From NCBI GenBank assembly GCA_024180945.1, contig JAKSGN010000003.1, forward strand, positions 558,001 to 622,000: a stretch of 64,000 bases of DNA, given 5' to 3'. Of the stretch, positions 10,431-21,387 are shown piece after piece (within the stretch, counting starts at the first letter, position 1; every line of letters begins with the position of its first letter). The position numbers were made by a program, and so were the translations under genes. This DNA comes from Macrophomina tecta (lineage: Eukaryota > Ascomycota > Dothideomycetes > Botryosphaeriales > Botryosphaeriaceae). Below the pieces are notes generated by a model. The model had not been told where the DNA came from and searched no databases. It worked only from the letters and a program-made list of their open reading frames with translations.

Positions 10431-12556
10431 ACGCGGTGTCCCCGGGAGCATTGCGGACATGGCGATAAGTCTGTAAATATTGTGTACATACATACGGAGC
10501 GGTGCCCTCTGAGAGGGTTGAAAATGTGAAATTAGGTTCTCATACTGCAATTGGGACGCAATTGAACCTGGAAGTCATGAGAGAAATGGATTTCACTATG
10601 TGAGTAATAAGAACAGCGCGCCCGTTTTTACTGCGGCTCGTAGGAGTGGCGCTGATCATAAAAGAAATCCATCAAAGATGTTGTTTGTCAGAGGCCTGCT
10701 CTGTTTCTTCAGAGCTAGCCATTTCTATGTGCCCACTTCTCGGAACAGTTGGCCCATTTCACTCCGCACGAGCGCATGAATACCACAATTTACTAGGTAA
10801 GGTATGCATCCGCAAATTCACCGCCCAAGCCCAAGACCAATACTTTCTTCATCTTTTGCCACATGTCTAATAAGGAAATTGGATAAGAGTCCCCCCCTCC
10901 TCCAAAAAAAAAAAAAAAAAAAATAGAGTATACTGCTGTGGAACCCTCGCCACAATCTATTACCGTCGTCACTTGTTGGCCAGCAGAAGTGAAGGCGCAT
11001 TAGAAGATGCACGAATGGTGTGGCCATGATGAGTGGCAGCCTGAGTAACGCAAGAATAGCCTCAGTAGACGTTTCAGTGATGTTAAGATTTGAGGTGGAG
11101 CGCGATGCTTGAGACGACACACAATATGGCCGCGTTTTCCCGTAACTGATCTAGCCTGCGTGTAGGGTCAGTGAGTGCGGCAGCCTTTTTTTTTTTACCA
11201 GATCTCCCAATCTGCAACGAGTCTCACACGAACAATTTCACAAGCGCCCGTGGAAGATATTCGCGAAAACGAGCTCTGAGCAGGTACGGGTTATTGAGGG
11301 AACACTTTCCAGAGAAGAATCTGAAGACACCCATTGAACATGGAGACGGACAGTCCAGGGAAAGCCTGATTTGTAGATCCCATGCACATTTTTCACCGGA
11401 TGTTTAGCACCGGTGATGCAGAACTTTCTCCAGAACCAGAACGTCTGTGGACTATCGGTTCGGCTGAACAAGAACCTCGACCGATCCTGAACTTACCTTC
11501 ATATTGTCTCTAAGTTCGAGACTCTGAAAATTATAAAAAAAAAAAAAAGAAAAAAAAGAAAAATAAGAGGGGTGAGTATTTGGTGAAAAACATCAACAAC
11601 ATATTTAACAACTAAAAGCAAGCTCTAGCTATCCCGACATAACACTACAAAACACTCAAGCCACGATGTGTCTGGGGACTTGCGCGATGGCGACCGGGAC
11701 CTCTGCGCCGGCTTCTCCATGATTTTAATGTGAGCAAAAATAATTTCGGTGGCAAATGCTTTCTCCCCACTGGAAAATTTGCCCACTGAAGCCCATATAT
11801 TAAGAGTAAATTTGCATGCTAACGCCCTCAATTCTCATGCTCGTTCTTTGTCATTTCGCGGTGGCCATTACGGACAGGCTTTTAGGGCAAAGAGCTCGGA
11901 AAATATTCTTCCATGGTTGTAAACTTTCACGTCCTAGCCTTAGAATATTCGTAATTTAGAGACGTCCAACGTTGAGCCTCGAAGCGACGCCATTTGCTGT
12001 CGACAGAGTTTGCATGAATCTCTTGACGATCTTTCAGCACTTGCTAACAGAACTCAAAGATGATAACTGACACCAGACGCCACCCCTTTGTTGTCAAGCA
12101 ACATTTTTGTGTACGAATTATTTGCGTCACGGCTTAGTCCCAATGGTACTCATTGTTGCCAACATACCACCAATCCAATCCAGTAGTCTCTCAACAAGCC
12201 CTAGTCCCCAACGATTATCCATCGATAGCTCAGATAATCCTATAAATAAAGACAGAGAATGCTCGAATAGCTCATCAGCGATTCGCTTGCATTGTCTACC
12301 TTGACCACTCAAGCCTACTTGCTCATCATTATTACAATGTGGCTTAATAGCAGCATCATTTCAGCAACCGCAATCGTAAGACCTGCACCGAACCGGAATA
12401 CTATTTTAGCAGCTAAACTGAACGGTAATAGAAATTATTCTAAATATCGACGCCGATTGCGTACCGGAGGGAGACAATAGGCAAATACTGTAAAGCTGAG
12501 GCATTTGGCTGCCAATTTTCCGCTTCATGGTAAGGCTCTCCCATATACTCAAAACC
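10431..12556. other. Gene-poor intergenic region with A/T tracts
   Basis: About 2.1 kb, more AT-rich than its surroundings, with a 20-A run (10904-10923) and A-rich stretches near 11535-11562. Open frames are all under about 100 codons, mutually overlapping and without domain features. It separates the small secreted protein gene from the isocyanide synthase pair. Confidence 0.55.
10904..10923. repeat. Poly-A tract, about 20 nt
   Basis: Uninterrupted A run preceded by C-rich sequence; simple homopolymer. Confidence 0.85.
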
Positions 12557-13917
12557 TTAACCGCTTTCTGCCATATCAAACCCTCGCAATTCAAGTTTTT
12601 TGTGACTCCTCGCCAACGTTGATAGTTTCTCCTTATCTGAAGCACTGAGGACCGCGGGACTGGATCCGCGCCTGCTGATTATCAGCACCCCGCCATACTG
12701 GTGTTTGAATTCCACATGTGCTTCCCACTCAAACAGCGGGGACTTCTCCACAAAGTATCTGGGGCTTCCGTCCTTGCATAAGAGAATATGGCTATCCTGC
12801 AGCTCCTCCACATGTGCAGTTCGGAAGTTTCCCTGGACATCTACCGCTACCGCAGCATGCCAGGGAGTCATTGTGAATGAGTCTTGCGGAATCAGAGGGA
12901 TGTATATTTTCTCTTTGCCGGAGGACGGATGAATCGAGAGACGGACATGGTCGTCAAACCTCTCGCGGACCACCTTTGCGAATGCCTGTCATTCAGGTGA
13001 GCTGCCAGCTCTCAGGGTACGTCTGCACCACAGGATGAGTATGATCGAAGGGCTTGACTTACAAATCCACGCTTGATCAGGTTTTTAGCCAAGTGCTTCA
13101 CCAGCGCCACTTTGCGCCTGTGGCTGGGCTCTGCATTTACCTCTGGCACGTGGGCCAGTTCCTTTTCGAAAAATTTGAGGTAGCCACGGTATGTCATCAG
13201 ACAGTCCGGGTTCTGTTCAAGAAGCTCTCTCACGTCAAGGCTTGGCTCCCCGTACTGGGTCAGGAGTTTCTGGCGCGTTGGTGCACATGACCGCAAGAAA
13301 ACATCCTTGGTGATCTGTGACTCGTCACACACACCGAGGACGCTTACCATGCTGTGAAAGCTCAGAGATGTATATTCCTCAGTAACGGCGATCTTGCGGA
13401 GTCCAGATTCGTAGGTCCAAACGTCCTCGTCTGACACCCAGGTTATATCTGGCACCAAAATCAGCCACTTATTACAGTTGATACAGAGGCGGAATATGGG
13501 CTTACCGTTATAGCAGAGTCCGTCGTTCACAATTGCAACAGTGGCACCTGGAGCATAAATATTCCTGATGTCTCGGCAGAGCGCCTCGAGTCTGGCCAAT
13601 GCAAGCTCTTCCCCAAGATCCGGCTCGGCACCGAGCACCTTATCCACCCGATTGATGCTCTTGTAGGGGAATGCTGGTAGAACCATCGGTATGACTCTTT
13701 CCGCCACAACATGCTTCATGACTAAGGAGGCAAATGGCGCTACGCTCGCGGCGGTAGTAGCGTCGTCTTTCTCATCTCCCAAGCTATACCTTCCCAAGAT
13801 ACGAAGGATCTGGAAGGCGGTGTCGTTGGGAGAGGGGCATCTCTCAGTTGTGCGATTGGCAGCATTAGTACGATGGGCTGACTGTGGGGGGAGTGTGATA
13901 GGCTGGCTCAGAAGCAT
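12557..13917 (-). CDS. Isocyanide synthase, DIT1/PvcA family (copy 1)
   Basis: DIT1/PvcA enzymes convert the alpha-amino group of an amino acid (Tyr or Trp in characterised bacterial members) into an isonitrile using ribulose-5-phosphate; yeast Dit1 acts in dityrosine spore-wall synthesis. Three exons: 13917-13506, 13448-13063 and 12985-12557; introns of 57 and 77 nt. The product is 408 aa. Family hallmarks: VLPAFPYKS, KVLGAEPDLGEELAL, the region IVNDGLCYND (residues 129-138, where the first residue of the DG motif is Asn131), DEDVWTYESGLRK, VRLSIHPSSGKEKIYIPL, TPWHAAVAVD, and a complete C-terminal tail past YFVEKSPLFEW. The ATG at 13917 gives a longer N terminus than copy 2 and remains the least certain part. 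It is divergent from copy 2 across 610 bp, suggesting shared control. Confidence 0.9.
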
Positions 13918-14527
13918 CGTGAACGCCGTGGTCGCGTAACATCCTTCACTGTGGAGAGTGTTGGTTCAGCTGCCTTTGTATGTCAGACGGGTATGGGCCC
14001 ATCCCTGTGCACAATTTCCTCTTCTCCATCCCCTCCAGATTCGTCACATAATCGTCTCTACCCAGCAACACGGACTGCTAATCTCGCGTCACAGGCGTGA
14101 ATACGAACTGTCGATCTTACAGTCCAGATTTCGCCAGAAGAGAGGACCTGAGCGTCCGGCACTCCGCAGTGAAGCACGCCGTAAGATCAAGGCAAAACCC
14201 ACTGTGTTCTAGGCAAACATCAACGACGTCAACAGATCTGAGCGTGCAAGATGGGCGTCCAGCCATGGTGATAGGCAAGGAAATTGAGCAAACAAAATTG
14301 GATATCTCCTTGGCGTTCTATGGCCAGGTGTTCCGTCTGTCGGCCTCCGCCTCACCGCTATTCCAGTCGTCTCAAGTGTTCTGTATCATGTGTCCCCTCC
14401 ATGCTTATTTTGAATAACAGCTCAACAGCCTATAAAGCTACAACTAATTGCCCTCCAAGCAATCGTTACGCATAACGTTTGGCATTACAAGCTCCCGCAT
14501 CATTTCTCTACTGTCCCATCCCCATAC
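13918..14527. promoter_or_regulatory. Bidirectional promoter between the two isocyanide synthases
   Basis: 610-bp region between the start codons of two divergent paralogues. The right side has a clear TATA box for copy 2; no equally clear TATA is seen for copy 1. No convincing coding sequence is present. Confidence 0.6.
14431..14437 (+). promoter_or_regulatory. TATA box of isocyanide synthase copy 2
   Basis: TATAAAG on the plus strand, 97 bp upstream of the ATG at 14528. The downstream A-T-R gene has a similar element at nearly the same distance. Confidence 0.55.
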
Positions 14528-15774
14528 ATGGCATCCACGACCACACGGGTCCTTGGCATCCTCGCCAAATACTCCTTCCCTCCACCGATGACGGAGAGAA
14601 CACCGGCCGGCCAGCAGGAGGAATTTGGCCAGCAGGCGGCCTCTCAGATCAGCGCCGATGTCTCCTCCCATCGGCCGATCCGCTTGATCCTGCCGGCCTT
14701 CCCCCTAAAGAACCCCAACCTGACCAAGGTGCTCGGCCCGGCGAGGCCAGACCTCGGTGAGGAGCTCGCGCTCGAGCGCCTCGAGCGCCTCTGCGGCGAT
14801 ATCGAGAGCGTGTATGCGCCTGGCGCCCGGCTGTGCATCGTCTCGGACGGGGTCGTCTACGGCGGTGCGTGCGAAAGTCTTCGCTCGATTAATTGGCTTC
14901 TAATGAATCCTTTCTGTCTTTCATTGATATTTCCCCCGCGCTGGTACAATCATGGGCTAATTGATGAACGAAATCGGCGCTAGCACAGACCTGATGGGCG
15001 TTTTGGACAGGGATGCGTTCAGGTACGGCGAGGAGCTGCGCGCTCTTGCGATGACGAAGGCCTGCAGACACATCGAATTCGTCCGCGTGATGGATGTTCT
15101 GGAGCGGCGAGGGGGCAGCGCCGGTGGTTTTGCGGGTGATATATCAGCCGAGCGGGCGTACCAAAGCGCCGCTCCAGGCCTCCGAGCGGAACTAGAACGA
15201 TCGTTCTTGGATCGTGCATTCGATGTGGACCGCGAGCTCGAGGCGAACCCCAACACGCGGCTTACATTTGCTGGCTTCGTCAAGCTGCTGGCCCGGGACA
15301 TGCGCTGGGGCCGCCACTTCGACAGGGCGCTTCTAGACGACAAGCGACAGTATGACAAGGCGGTTGAGGAGGTCGCAAGGGCCATGGTTCGACGCCTCGT
15401 GGTAAGTTCCGCTTTGACCCCACGAGTGGGGAGGGTAACAAATATATGGCATCATAAGGCTGACTCGTCGGCGGGGGGTCCCCGAATCCGAGTGCAACCA
15501 GGCGTACGAGAATCTGCTGCGCGAGAAGTTCGCCGACTACGTTCGCCTGTCTATCCACCCCTCGAAGAAAGGAGACGAGAAGATTTACATCCCGCTCCTG
15601 CCCAGGAAAGACGATCCGGGCATGAACCCCTGGAACTGCTGTGTTGCGCTCATGGCTAACGGGGAGGTGAGGACCGGCTATTCCGAGGATTTTGCCGAGA
15701 CGTATGATTTGGTCCGGTGGGATGGACGCCCGTATTACTTCAAAGAGAAGATATGCTCTTCTCTTGATGGATAG
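14528..15774 (+). CDS. Isocyanide synthase, DIT1/PvcA family (copy 2, short C terminus)
   Basis: Paralogue of the divergent gene to its left, same predicted chemistry. Three exons: 14528-14864, 14989-15401 and 15502-15774; introns are 124 and 100 nt; product 340 aa. Motifs: ILPAFPLKN, KVLGPARPDLGEELALERLE, IVSDGVVYGD (Ser106-Asp113, canonical SDG), FRYGEELRALA, VRLSIHPSKKGDEKIYIPL, NPWNCCVAL, and YYFKEK close to the end. Both introns interrupt the protein at the same aligned positions as in copy 1: within the Asp codon after DG-x3-Y, and immediately before the AYENLLREKF block. The protein stops eight residues after YYFKEK, about 50 residues short of copy 1, although the same reading frame stays open after the TAG. 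It may therefore be truncated or decaying. Confidence 0.88.
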
Positions 15775-16544
15775 AGAGAGTGGTTTGGATGCAATACAGA
15801 GGCGCGAGTAATGACGGGGGCGAGGCCTAACGGCGCCGGGCCGCTGGTGGTAGTCGCGGGGCGCCCCGTCCCTCGTGCTCGAGCCTCTGCGAGATACGCC
15901 ACGTGGATTGGCGACCAGTGCTCCGCACTAACATACGAGATGCGCCATGGGGTGGGGGGTTCCATCGGCGTCATACTTCGGCACTACTTTCAGGGACTTT
16001 TGCGCATGGCCTTTGTCGCACCTCGGAATCACGGCCTGCGAGCCATCTGGAAGCATTTGTACTGTAGTGAGAACTCTAGGCTTCTGGCGGTCAAGAAACG
16101 CTGGTGATCGGGGAGCAGGTAGTCATGATTAGTTCACATAAGGCACCTGCATGAAGTCTATTAAGGCCGCCGGGCCTTTTAACAGTGAGATCAATGCTTT
16201 TTTGGAGCCTTTGTGGGGATGAGCCAATCATCTCTCCGTGCGAACGACTTGGCCGCGAGATTGGCGGTCTCGGCGCATATGCATGGCCTTTGCAGGTAAA
16301 CAGCGTCAAAGAGTCCTCAATTACTACCAGATTCGCGGGTCCCGTCTCCAGGGTCATCAAAAATTTCGGCGGCTGGCGCGGAAGCACCCTACCAGGATGG
16401 AAAGTCCAGTCCTCCACTTTTTCATTCCGTGACCCCCCATGAACCAGTTTCTTATAAGGAATATGAAGCGAGAGCTAACATCACCTGGATGGTCATTCAC
16501 TCAGCAATCCCTTCTCTCGTTTCCCGTCCTCGCCGTGGTACGCC
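15775..16544. other. Intergenic between copy 2 and the A-T-R gene, with open frame continuing after the stop
   Basis: The frame of isocyanide synthase copy 2 stays open after its TAG (15772-15774) until a stop ending at 16107, including EARVMTGARPNGAGPLVVVAG, which is loosely similar to the tail of copy 1. From about 16110 to 16544 nothing is seen except the promoter of the NRPS-like gene. Confidence 0.5.
16453..16459 (+). promoter_or_regulatory. TATA-like element of the NRPS-like gene
   Basis: TATAAGG on the plus strand, 92 bp before the ATG at 16545, matching the spacing seen for isocyanide synthase copy 2. Confidence 0.45.
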
Positions 16545-19500
16545 ATGACCATCTTTCCAGCTGAAAGTTTTGACCACGTGCACATCCCTCGCTATATTGA
16601 TGCAGTAGCAGCGCAGGATCCGTCAAGGATATGGGTCCATGTTCCTCGGACAGTGGATGTGAGTGGGGAATGGCGGACCATCACCTTTTCTAAGTTTGCA
16701 AAAGCCATTGATGGTGCATCGAGATGGATAGCGAGCACTATCAGTGTGCCAGAGGCCCAGCGACAGACTATTGCGTACATGGGGTGAGTTTTGTGCTCGA
16801 ATATTGGACGTGCTTTGTAGTTCGCTGGACATTGACATTCCTGCAGCCTCCACGATGAACGCTACGCAATTTTCATAGCAGCTTTGATCAAGACAAATCA
16901 CAGGGTAGGAAAGCCTCCGACCGTAGCGCTTCTGGGTCAGACTAATAATCTCAACTGTAGGCACTCATCCTATCACTTCGCAACTCAGATGACGCCCAAT
17001 CTCACCTCATGGAGAAGACGGGCTGCAAATGTTACTTCTACACTGAGGGCATCGAGCGAACCTGGGCTGTCTTCAAAAAACGGTCAGACGATTTCCGGGG
17101 CTTTCAAGTGCCTAGCTTTGACGAGCTGGTTGCTCTGGGCGAGTCGGATGGACCTTTCACCTGTCGCGGTGCAGAGACACCGGAGGAGAAGGTCCTCATC
17201 ATGCACTCATCTGGCAGCACCGGCATGCCCAAACCAATACTCTTGGACAACATATGGGTAACATCTGTCATCTGTCAAAAATACCTTGCGCCTCCGCCTG
17301 GACGAACAAACCGAGCCGAGGGTTGGCTGGGTCCAAGTACCTGCCGGAAGCCCCTCGTCACCTCGGCGCCGATGTACCACGGAATGTATACCCTTCTCTT
17401 CCTCCGCAGCATCTTCACGGGTCCACTGGTTCACACCCCGTCTGGAGTCCCTCTCAGTGCCAAGATTGTGATGGAGGTCTTGGAGACGAAGTTAGGCACA
17501 TGCGCCATGTTTCCTCCGTCCATCATCGCAGACTTGACTGCGACAGAGCGGGGCATCAAAGCCCTATCCACGCTGGACGATGTCTTCTACGGCGGCGCCC
17601 CGCTGTCCAGGGAGGCAGGAGAACGCGTCAACAGAGTGACTCGTCTAAGTTCCATCCTCGGCTCTGTAGAGACTTGTTGTATTCCGGCGCTCGCCCCCCT
17701 GGATGAGACCGACTGGGACTACTACGAGTTTCACCCCCGCTCCGGTGCCGTCTTTGAGAACGTCGGTGAGGGATTGGCCGAGCTGGTCATCAGACCGGCC
17801 GGGGACCTCCGTTACCAGCCCGTGTTCTCTGGCTTCCCCGGCATTCACGAATGGCGGACGAACGATCTGTTCGAGGAGCATCCAGCCAAGCCCGGCCTTT
17901 GGCGCTTCAAGTGTCGCCGCGATGACGTGCTCGTGCTGAGTTCAGGCATCAAGTACGATCCCATCATGTTCGAGAAGTCGGTCGAGAACCACCCGCTCGT
18001 CAAGGGCGCACTGGTCGTCGGTCACGGCCGCTTCCAGCTGGGCCTCATCCTCGAGCCGGACTGGGACCAATTACCTGATAACCGAGCGATGGACCGTAAA
18101 GCTCTTCTCGAGCAGCTGTGGTCTGCTGTTGAAGCCGCAAATGTCCCCAACGCGAAGAACACGCGCATTGTCAAGAGCATGATCGCTTTCGCAAGCAGGG
18201 AGAAGCCGTTTGCGCGTACGGCAAAACATTCGATTGCCAGGCGGGCCACTCTGGACCTATACGCAGATGAGATTGATGAGTTGTACTCGCCGGACCGCTT
18301 TGACGATGAGCTCAGCGAGCAACTGGGTCCGCTGGGCCAGAATCCCGACGCCACACAGCTGCGGGGTTTCATACGCCGAGCGCTTGGCTTTCTGCTTCAG
18401 CGTGAGATTCCTGAAGACGAGCATTCTGATGACGATATCATATTTGACCTGGGAGTCGACTCGGTGAGCGTGGTGGTTCTTGTAAAGGGGCTCCGCCAGG
18501 CATTGGACGATGCCAGTGTGGTCACTTTTGCGGACATCTACGCGAACCCGACCATCAGCATGCTGGCGGCGGCAATCCTAAACAAGCTGTCGTCGAACGG
18601 AGAGAGAAGGATGGACGAGCCCGCCGAGACACAGTTCATAGAAGAGCTGGCAGCAACGTACACAGCTAACCTCCCTGCATCCCCATCTCGCGCCTCTCTC
18701 CCCCCTCCGCCAGCCCGGCACACCGTCATCCTCACCGGGTCCACCGGGTCGCTGGGTAGCTACATCATCCAAAGCCTCGTCTCGCACCCCGCCATCGAAA
18801 AGATCTACTGCTTCAACCGCGCCCCCAACGCGCAAGCCCGGCAGACCCGCATGCACGCCGACCGCGGCCACTCCCTCGACCTCAGCCGCGTCACCTTCCT
18901 GCAGACCGACTTCAGCGACCCGCACTTCGGCCTGCCCTCCTCGACCTACAACGCCCTCCTCACCTCCGCCACGCTTTTCATCCACGCGGCCTGGGCCGTC
19001 AACTTCAACCACCCGCTCGCCGCCTTCGCCGCCACGCATCTCGCCGGCACCCGCCACGCCGTCGAGTTCAGCCTGCGCTCCCAGCACGCCTGCCACGTCG
19101 CCTTCGTCTCCTCCGTCGCCTCCGTCGCCGGCTACGCCGCGCACGCCGCCGTGCCCGAGCGCGCCGTTGCTTGCAGCGCGCAGGCCCGCCCAGCCATGGG
19201 CTACGGCGCCTCCAAGCACGTCGCGGAGCGCATCCTGCTGGCGGGCACCGCGGCGGGCGCCGCGGCGTCGGTGCTGCGCTGCGGGCAGCTGGCGGGGCCG
19301 GCGGGCGGCGGCGGCGGCGGCGAGGGCGCGGCGGGGACGTGGAACCGGCACGAGTGGCTGCCGTCGCTGGTGGTGTCGTCGGCGCGCCTGGGCGCGGTGC
19401 CGACGAGCCTGGGCGGCGGCGATGTCGTCGACTGGCTGCCGGTCGACGTCGCGGCAAGGGCGGTCGTGGAGCTGGCGCTGGCCGCGAGCGGGCGGCGAGA

Positions 19501-19855
19501 GCCCTTGCTCGACGTCTTCCATGTCGTCAACCCGCGCGCGGCGTCTTGGGCGGATTTGGTGCCCGTTGTCCAGGCTTACTACGGGCGGCCCGAGGGAGGC
19601 GGCAAGCAGATCAGGGGCGTGGCGTTTGGGGAGTGGGTGGCCAAGCTGAAGGAGGTGCCGCTGACGAGGGAGGAGATGGAGCGCGTGCCGAGTGTCAAGA
19701 TCGTCGAGTTTTACGAGTCCATGGCCGCCGGATTGTTTCCCAGAGTGAGCACTGAGCGCGCAGTTGCGTGTAGCCCTGCCCTCGCGGCAGCGGCACCTGT
19801 TGATGCGAGCATGTTTACGAGGTGGCTAGAGCAGTGGGCGTCGACCACTAATTGA
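16545..19855 (+). CDS. NRPS-like adenylate-forming reductase (A-T-R, carboxylic acid reductase type)
   Basis: Activates a carboxylic acid with ATP, loads it on a phosphopantetheine arm and reduces the thioester with NAD(P)H to an aldehyde or alcohol. Three exons: 16545-16783, 16847-16904 and 16961-19855, 3192 nt, 1063 aa. The adenylation domain (about 20-530) has the P-loop HSSGSTGMPKP (about 180-190), YGGAPLS and GSVET core motifs, RRDDVLVLSSGIKYDP, and an A10-type Lys in TAKHSIARR. The thiolation domain has Ser600 in FDLGVDSVSV for the 4'-phosphopantetheine. The reductase domain (about 685-1063) opens with LTGSTGSLGSY, then SSVAS, and the catalytic Tyr847 and Lys851 in YGASKH. There is no condensation domain. 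All key residues are intact. The C-terminal third is conspicuously GC-rich. It lies downstream and co-directional with isocyanide synthase copy 2. Substrate unknown. Confidence 0.93.
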
Positions 19856-20277
19856 GTGGTAAACATGTATCAGAGTGACAAAAGCAGACGAAGTTGCAAC
19901 CTTATAGATCTAGAGGATCCGTTTATAGCGTGTGGTCCTCGAGTGGCTCGATTTACTTTCTCTACTACCTAATTATCCATAAAATTGGTGTAGACTACCA
20001 TGCGTATATCTTCACACCCACAGTGGGTGAACTCTGAGAGAAAGCAGAGACAGACAAGCAACTGAGTTCTGCATGGCGGTAGCAACGAAAATATTGGAAG
20101 GCCTCATTTCACCACAAAGATAAAGACCCACCTCGCAATCCGACAAGGTGGATACGCCTGTGTCCCAAATTTTGCTTGCCCTTCAATTCTTTGCTTTCCG
20201 CAAACTCTGACGACTTTCTCAGAATTTTGGGGGCGCAGACACCGACATACAGAATAATATAATACCAAAAGTGTTCA
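19856..20277. other. Intergenic: A-T-R 3' flank
   Basis: About 420 bp; no gene seen. Short minus-strand frames could be the continuation of the decayed esterase but carry no recognisable esterase motif. Confidence 0.5.
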
Positions 20278-20868
20278 TTAGACGTGTTTGGATAGAGTTT
20301 GTGAGTGCTGCTTACCGAACATGCAGGCAGGCACTGGCGCTCCATCCCCCTGTCCCTTGCCTTCGAAGATATCTTGCGGCACCAAAACATCTAAGAAGAG
20401 GCAGTCTTCACTCTGCCTTGGATCTCGCAGCGCGACATTGAAACTATTCGCAAGAACGGCGGCAGGGGCTGTGTGGTTCGGGAGGGCACCGGGCCGCAGG
20501 TATTCGGGGATCCAATCTATCGTTCCCAGGCATTGGGGGACTGCTCTGTGGGTATATGCGAGAGTCAAGGCCCTCTTGGACAACGGACCGGTCTACCGCT
20601 GGAGGTACTGGAGCTTCGGATCTCGGTTCGCCGACACGAGGTGCCGCGAATCGGATATTCGAGAAACTTTAGTAGCCTCCGGTCTGCTACGGGCGGAGAT
20701 ATAAGATTGCTGTTTTCGTACATCGGACGAGCAGTTACTTACGTTGAAGTCAGCTCCCCTGTGAAGCTCATACCCAAGGTCCACTACCGGGAGCGAAATG
20801 GGGGATTTTTTTGCAGTGACTCTGCTTGCTACGACAGGAGCAATAACAGTTGCTATGAAATCCCGCAT
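20278..20868 (-). pseudogene. Decayed secreted type-B carboxylesterase (fragment)
   Basis: The ATG at 20868 opens a signal-peptide-like N terminus (MRDFIATVIAPVVASRVTA) and the esterase N-terminal motif PVVDLGYELHRG. After an intron (20742-20684) the frame continues TGGY, then meets TAA at 20669-20671 exactly where the family has another residue, then resumes FSNIRFAAPRVGEPR. A frame change between about 20600 and 20540 is needed to reach VPQCLG and the type-B signature QSEDCLFLDVLVP. The sequence ends in GAPVPACMFG before any catalytic Ser, Glu or His region. Stop, frameshift and truncation together indicate a pseudogene. The frame also stays open further upstream to an ATG at 20913. Confidence 0.72.
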
Positions 20869-21387
20869 CGTGTAATGGATAGTAGTCAAGCAAAGGGGAA
20901 GAGGGGACTGCATTAGTTCACGTCTTAGGAGCAGCTCGAGCGTTCAAATAGTGCTCAGCTGTCCTCTGAGCGCAGATCAAACAATGAACTAGCGATCCAC
21001 AAAAACTCCATATCGGAACGCGGCCGTGGAGGCCGTACTACACATAAAGGGGGTATGAAGCTACACAATATCCAAGACAGAAAGATTCCATATCACGCTT
21101 CCTTCTACCGTCTTCCTCACTCCGCCGTGTTGACATCTTACATGCGATTTCGTAACAGTCGTGTCGTCGTTATTTTCGTCATTTCCATGAGAAGGCCGTA
21201 AATCCCATTCCTTCAGTCCAGAAGGAAAAAAAAAAAAAAAAACAAATCCAAGAAGCACCTCGCACGCGGCATGCTCCAAACAAGCAACCGAATGTGCGCA
21301 TGCAGTTTTCAACCCCGATATACCGGAACAAAACAAAGAGGGAAAGAAACAAAGTGAAAATAATTCGAGACAGTGTAATCCATCCCA
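20869..21387. other. Intergenic with a poly-A tract
   Basis: About 520 bp between the esterase remnant and the 3' end of the proline-rich gene. It contains a 17-A run at 21226-21242; no gene seen. Confidence 0.55.

Noticed and set aside
18578..19522. Minus-strand frame of 314 codons opposite the A-T-R reductase domain
   Set aside because: Antisense shadow of a very GC-rich coding region; the sense strand has all reductase motifs.
20288..20916. Plus-strand frames of about 140 codons opposite the esterase remnant
   Set aside because: The minus strand carries recognisable esterase motifs; the plus-strand translation has none.
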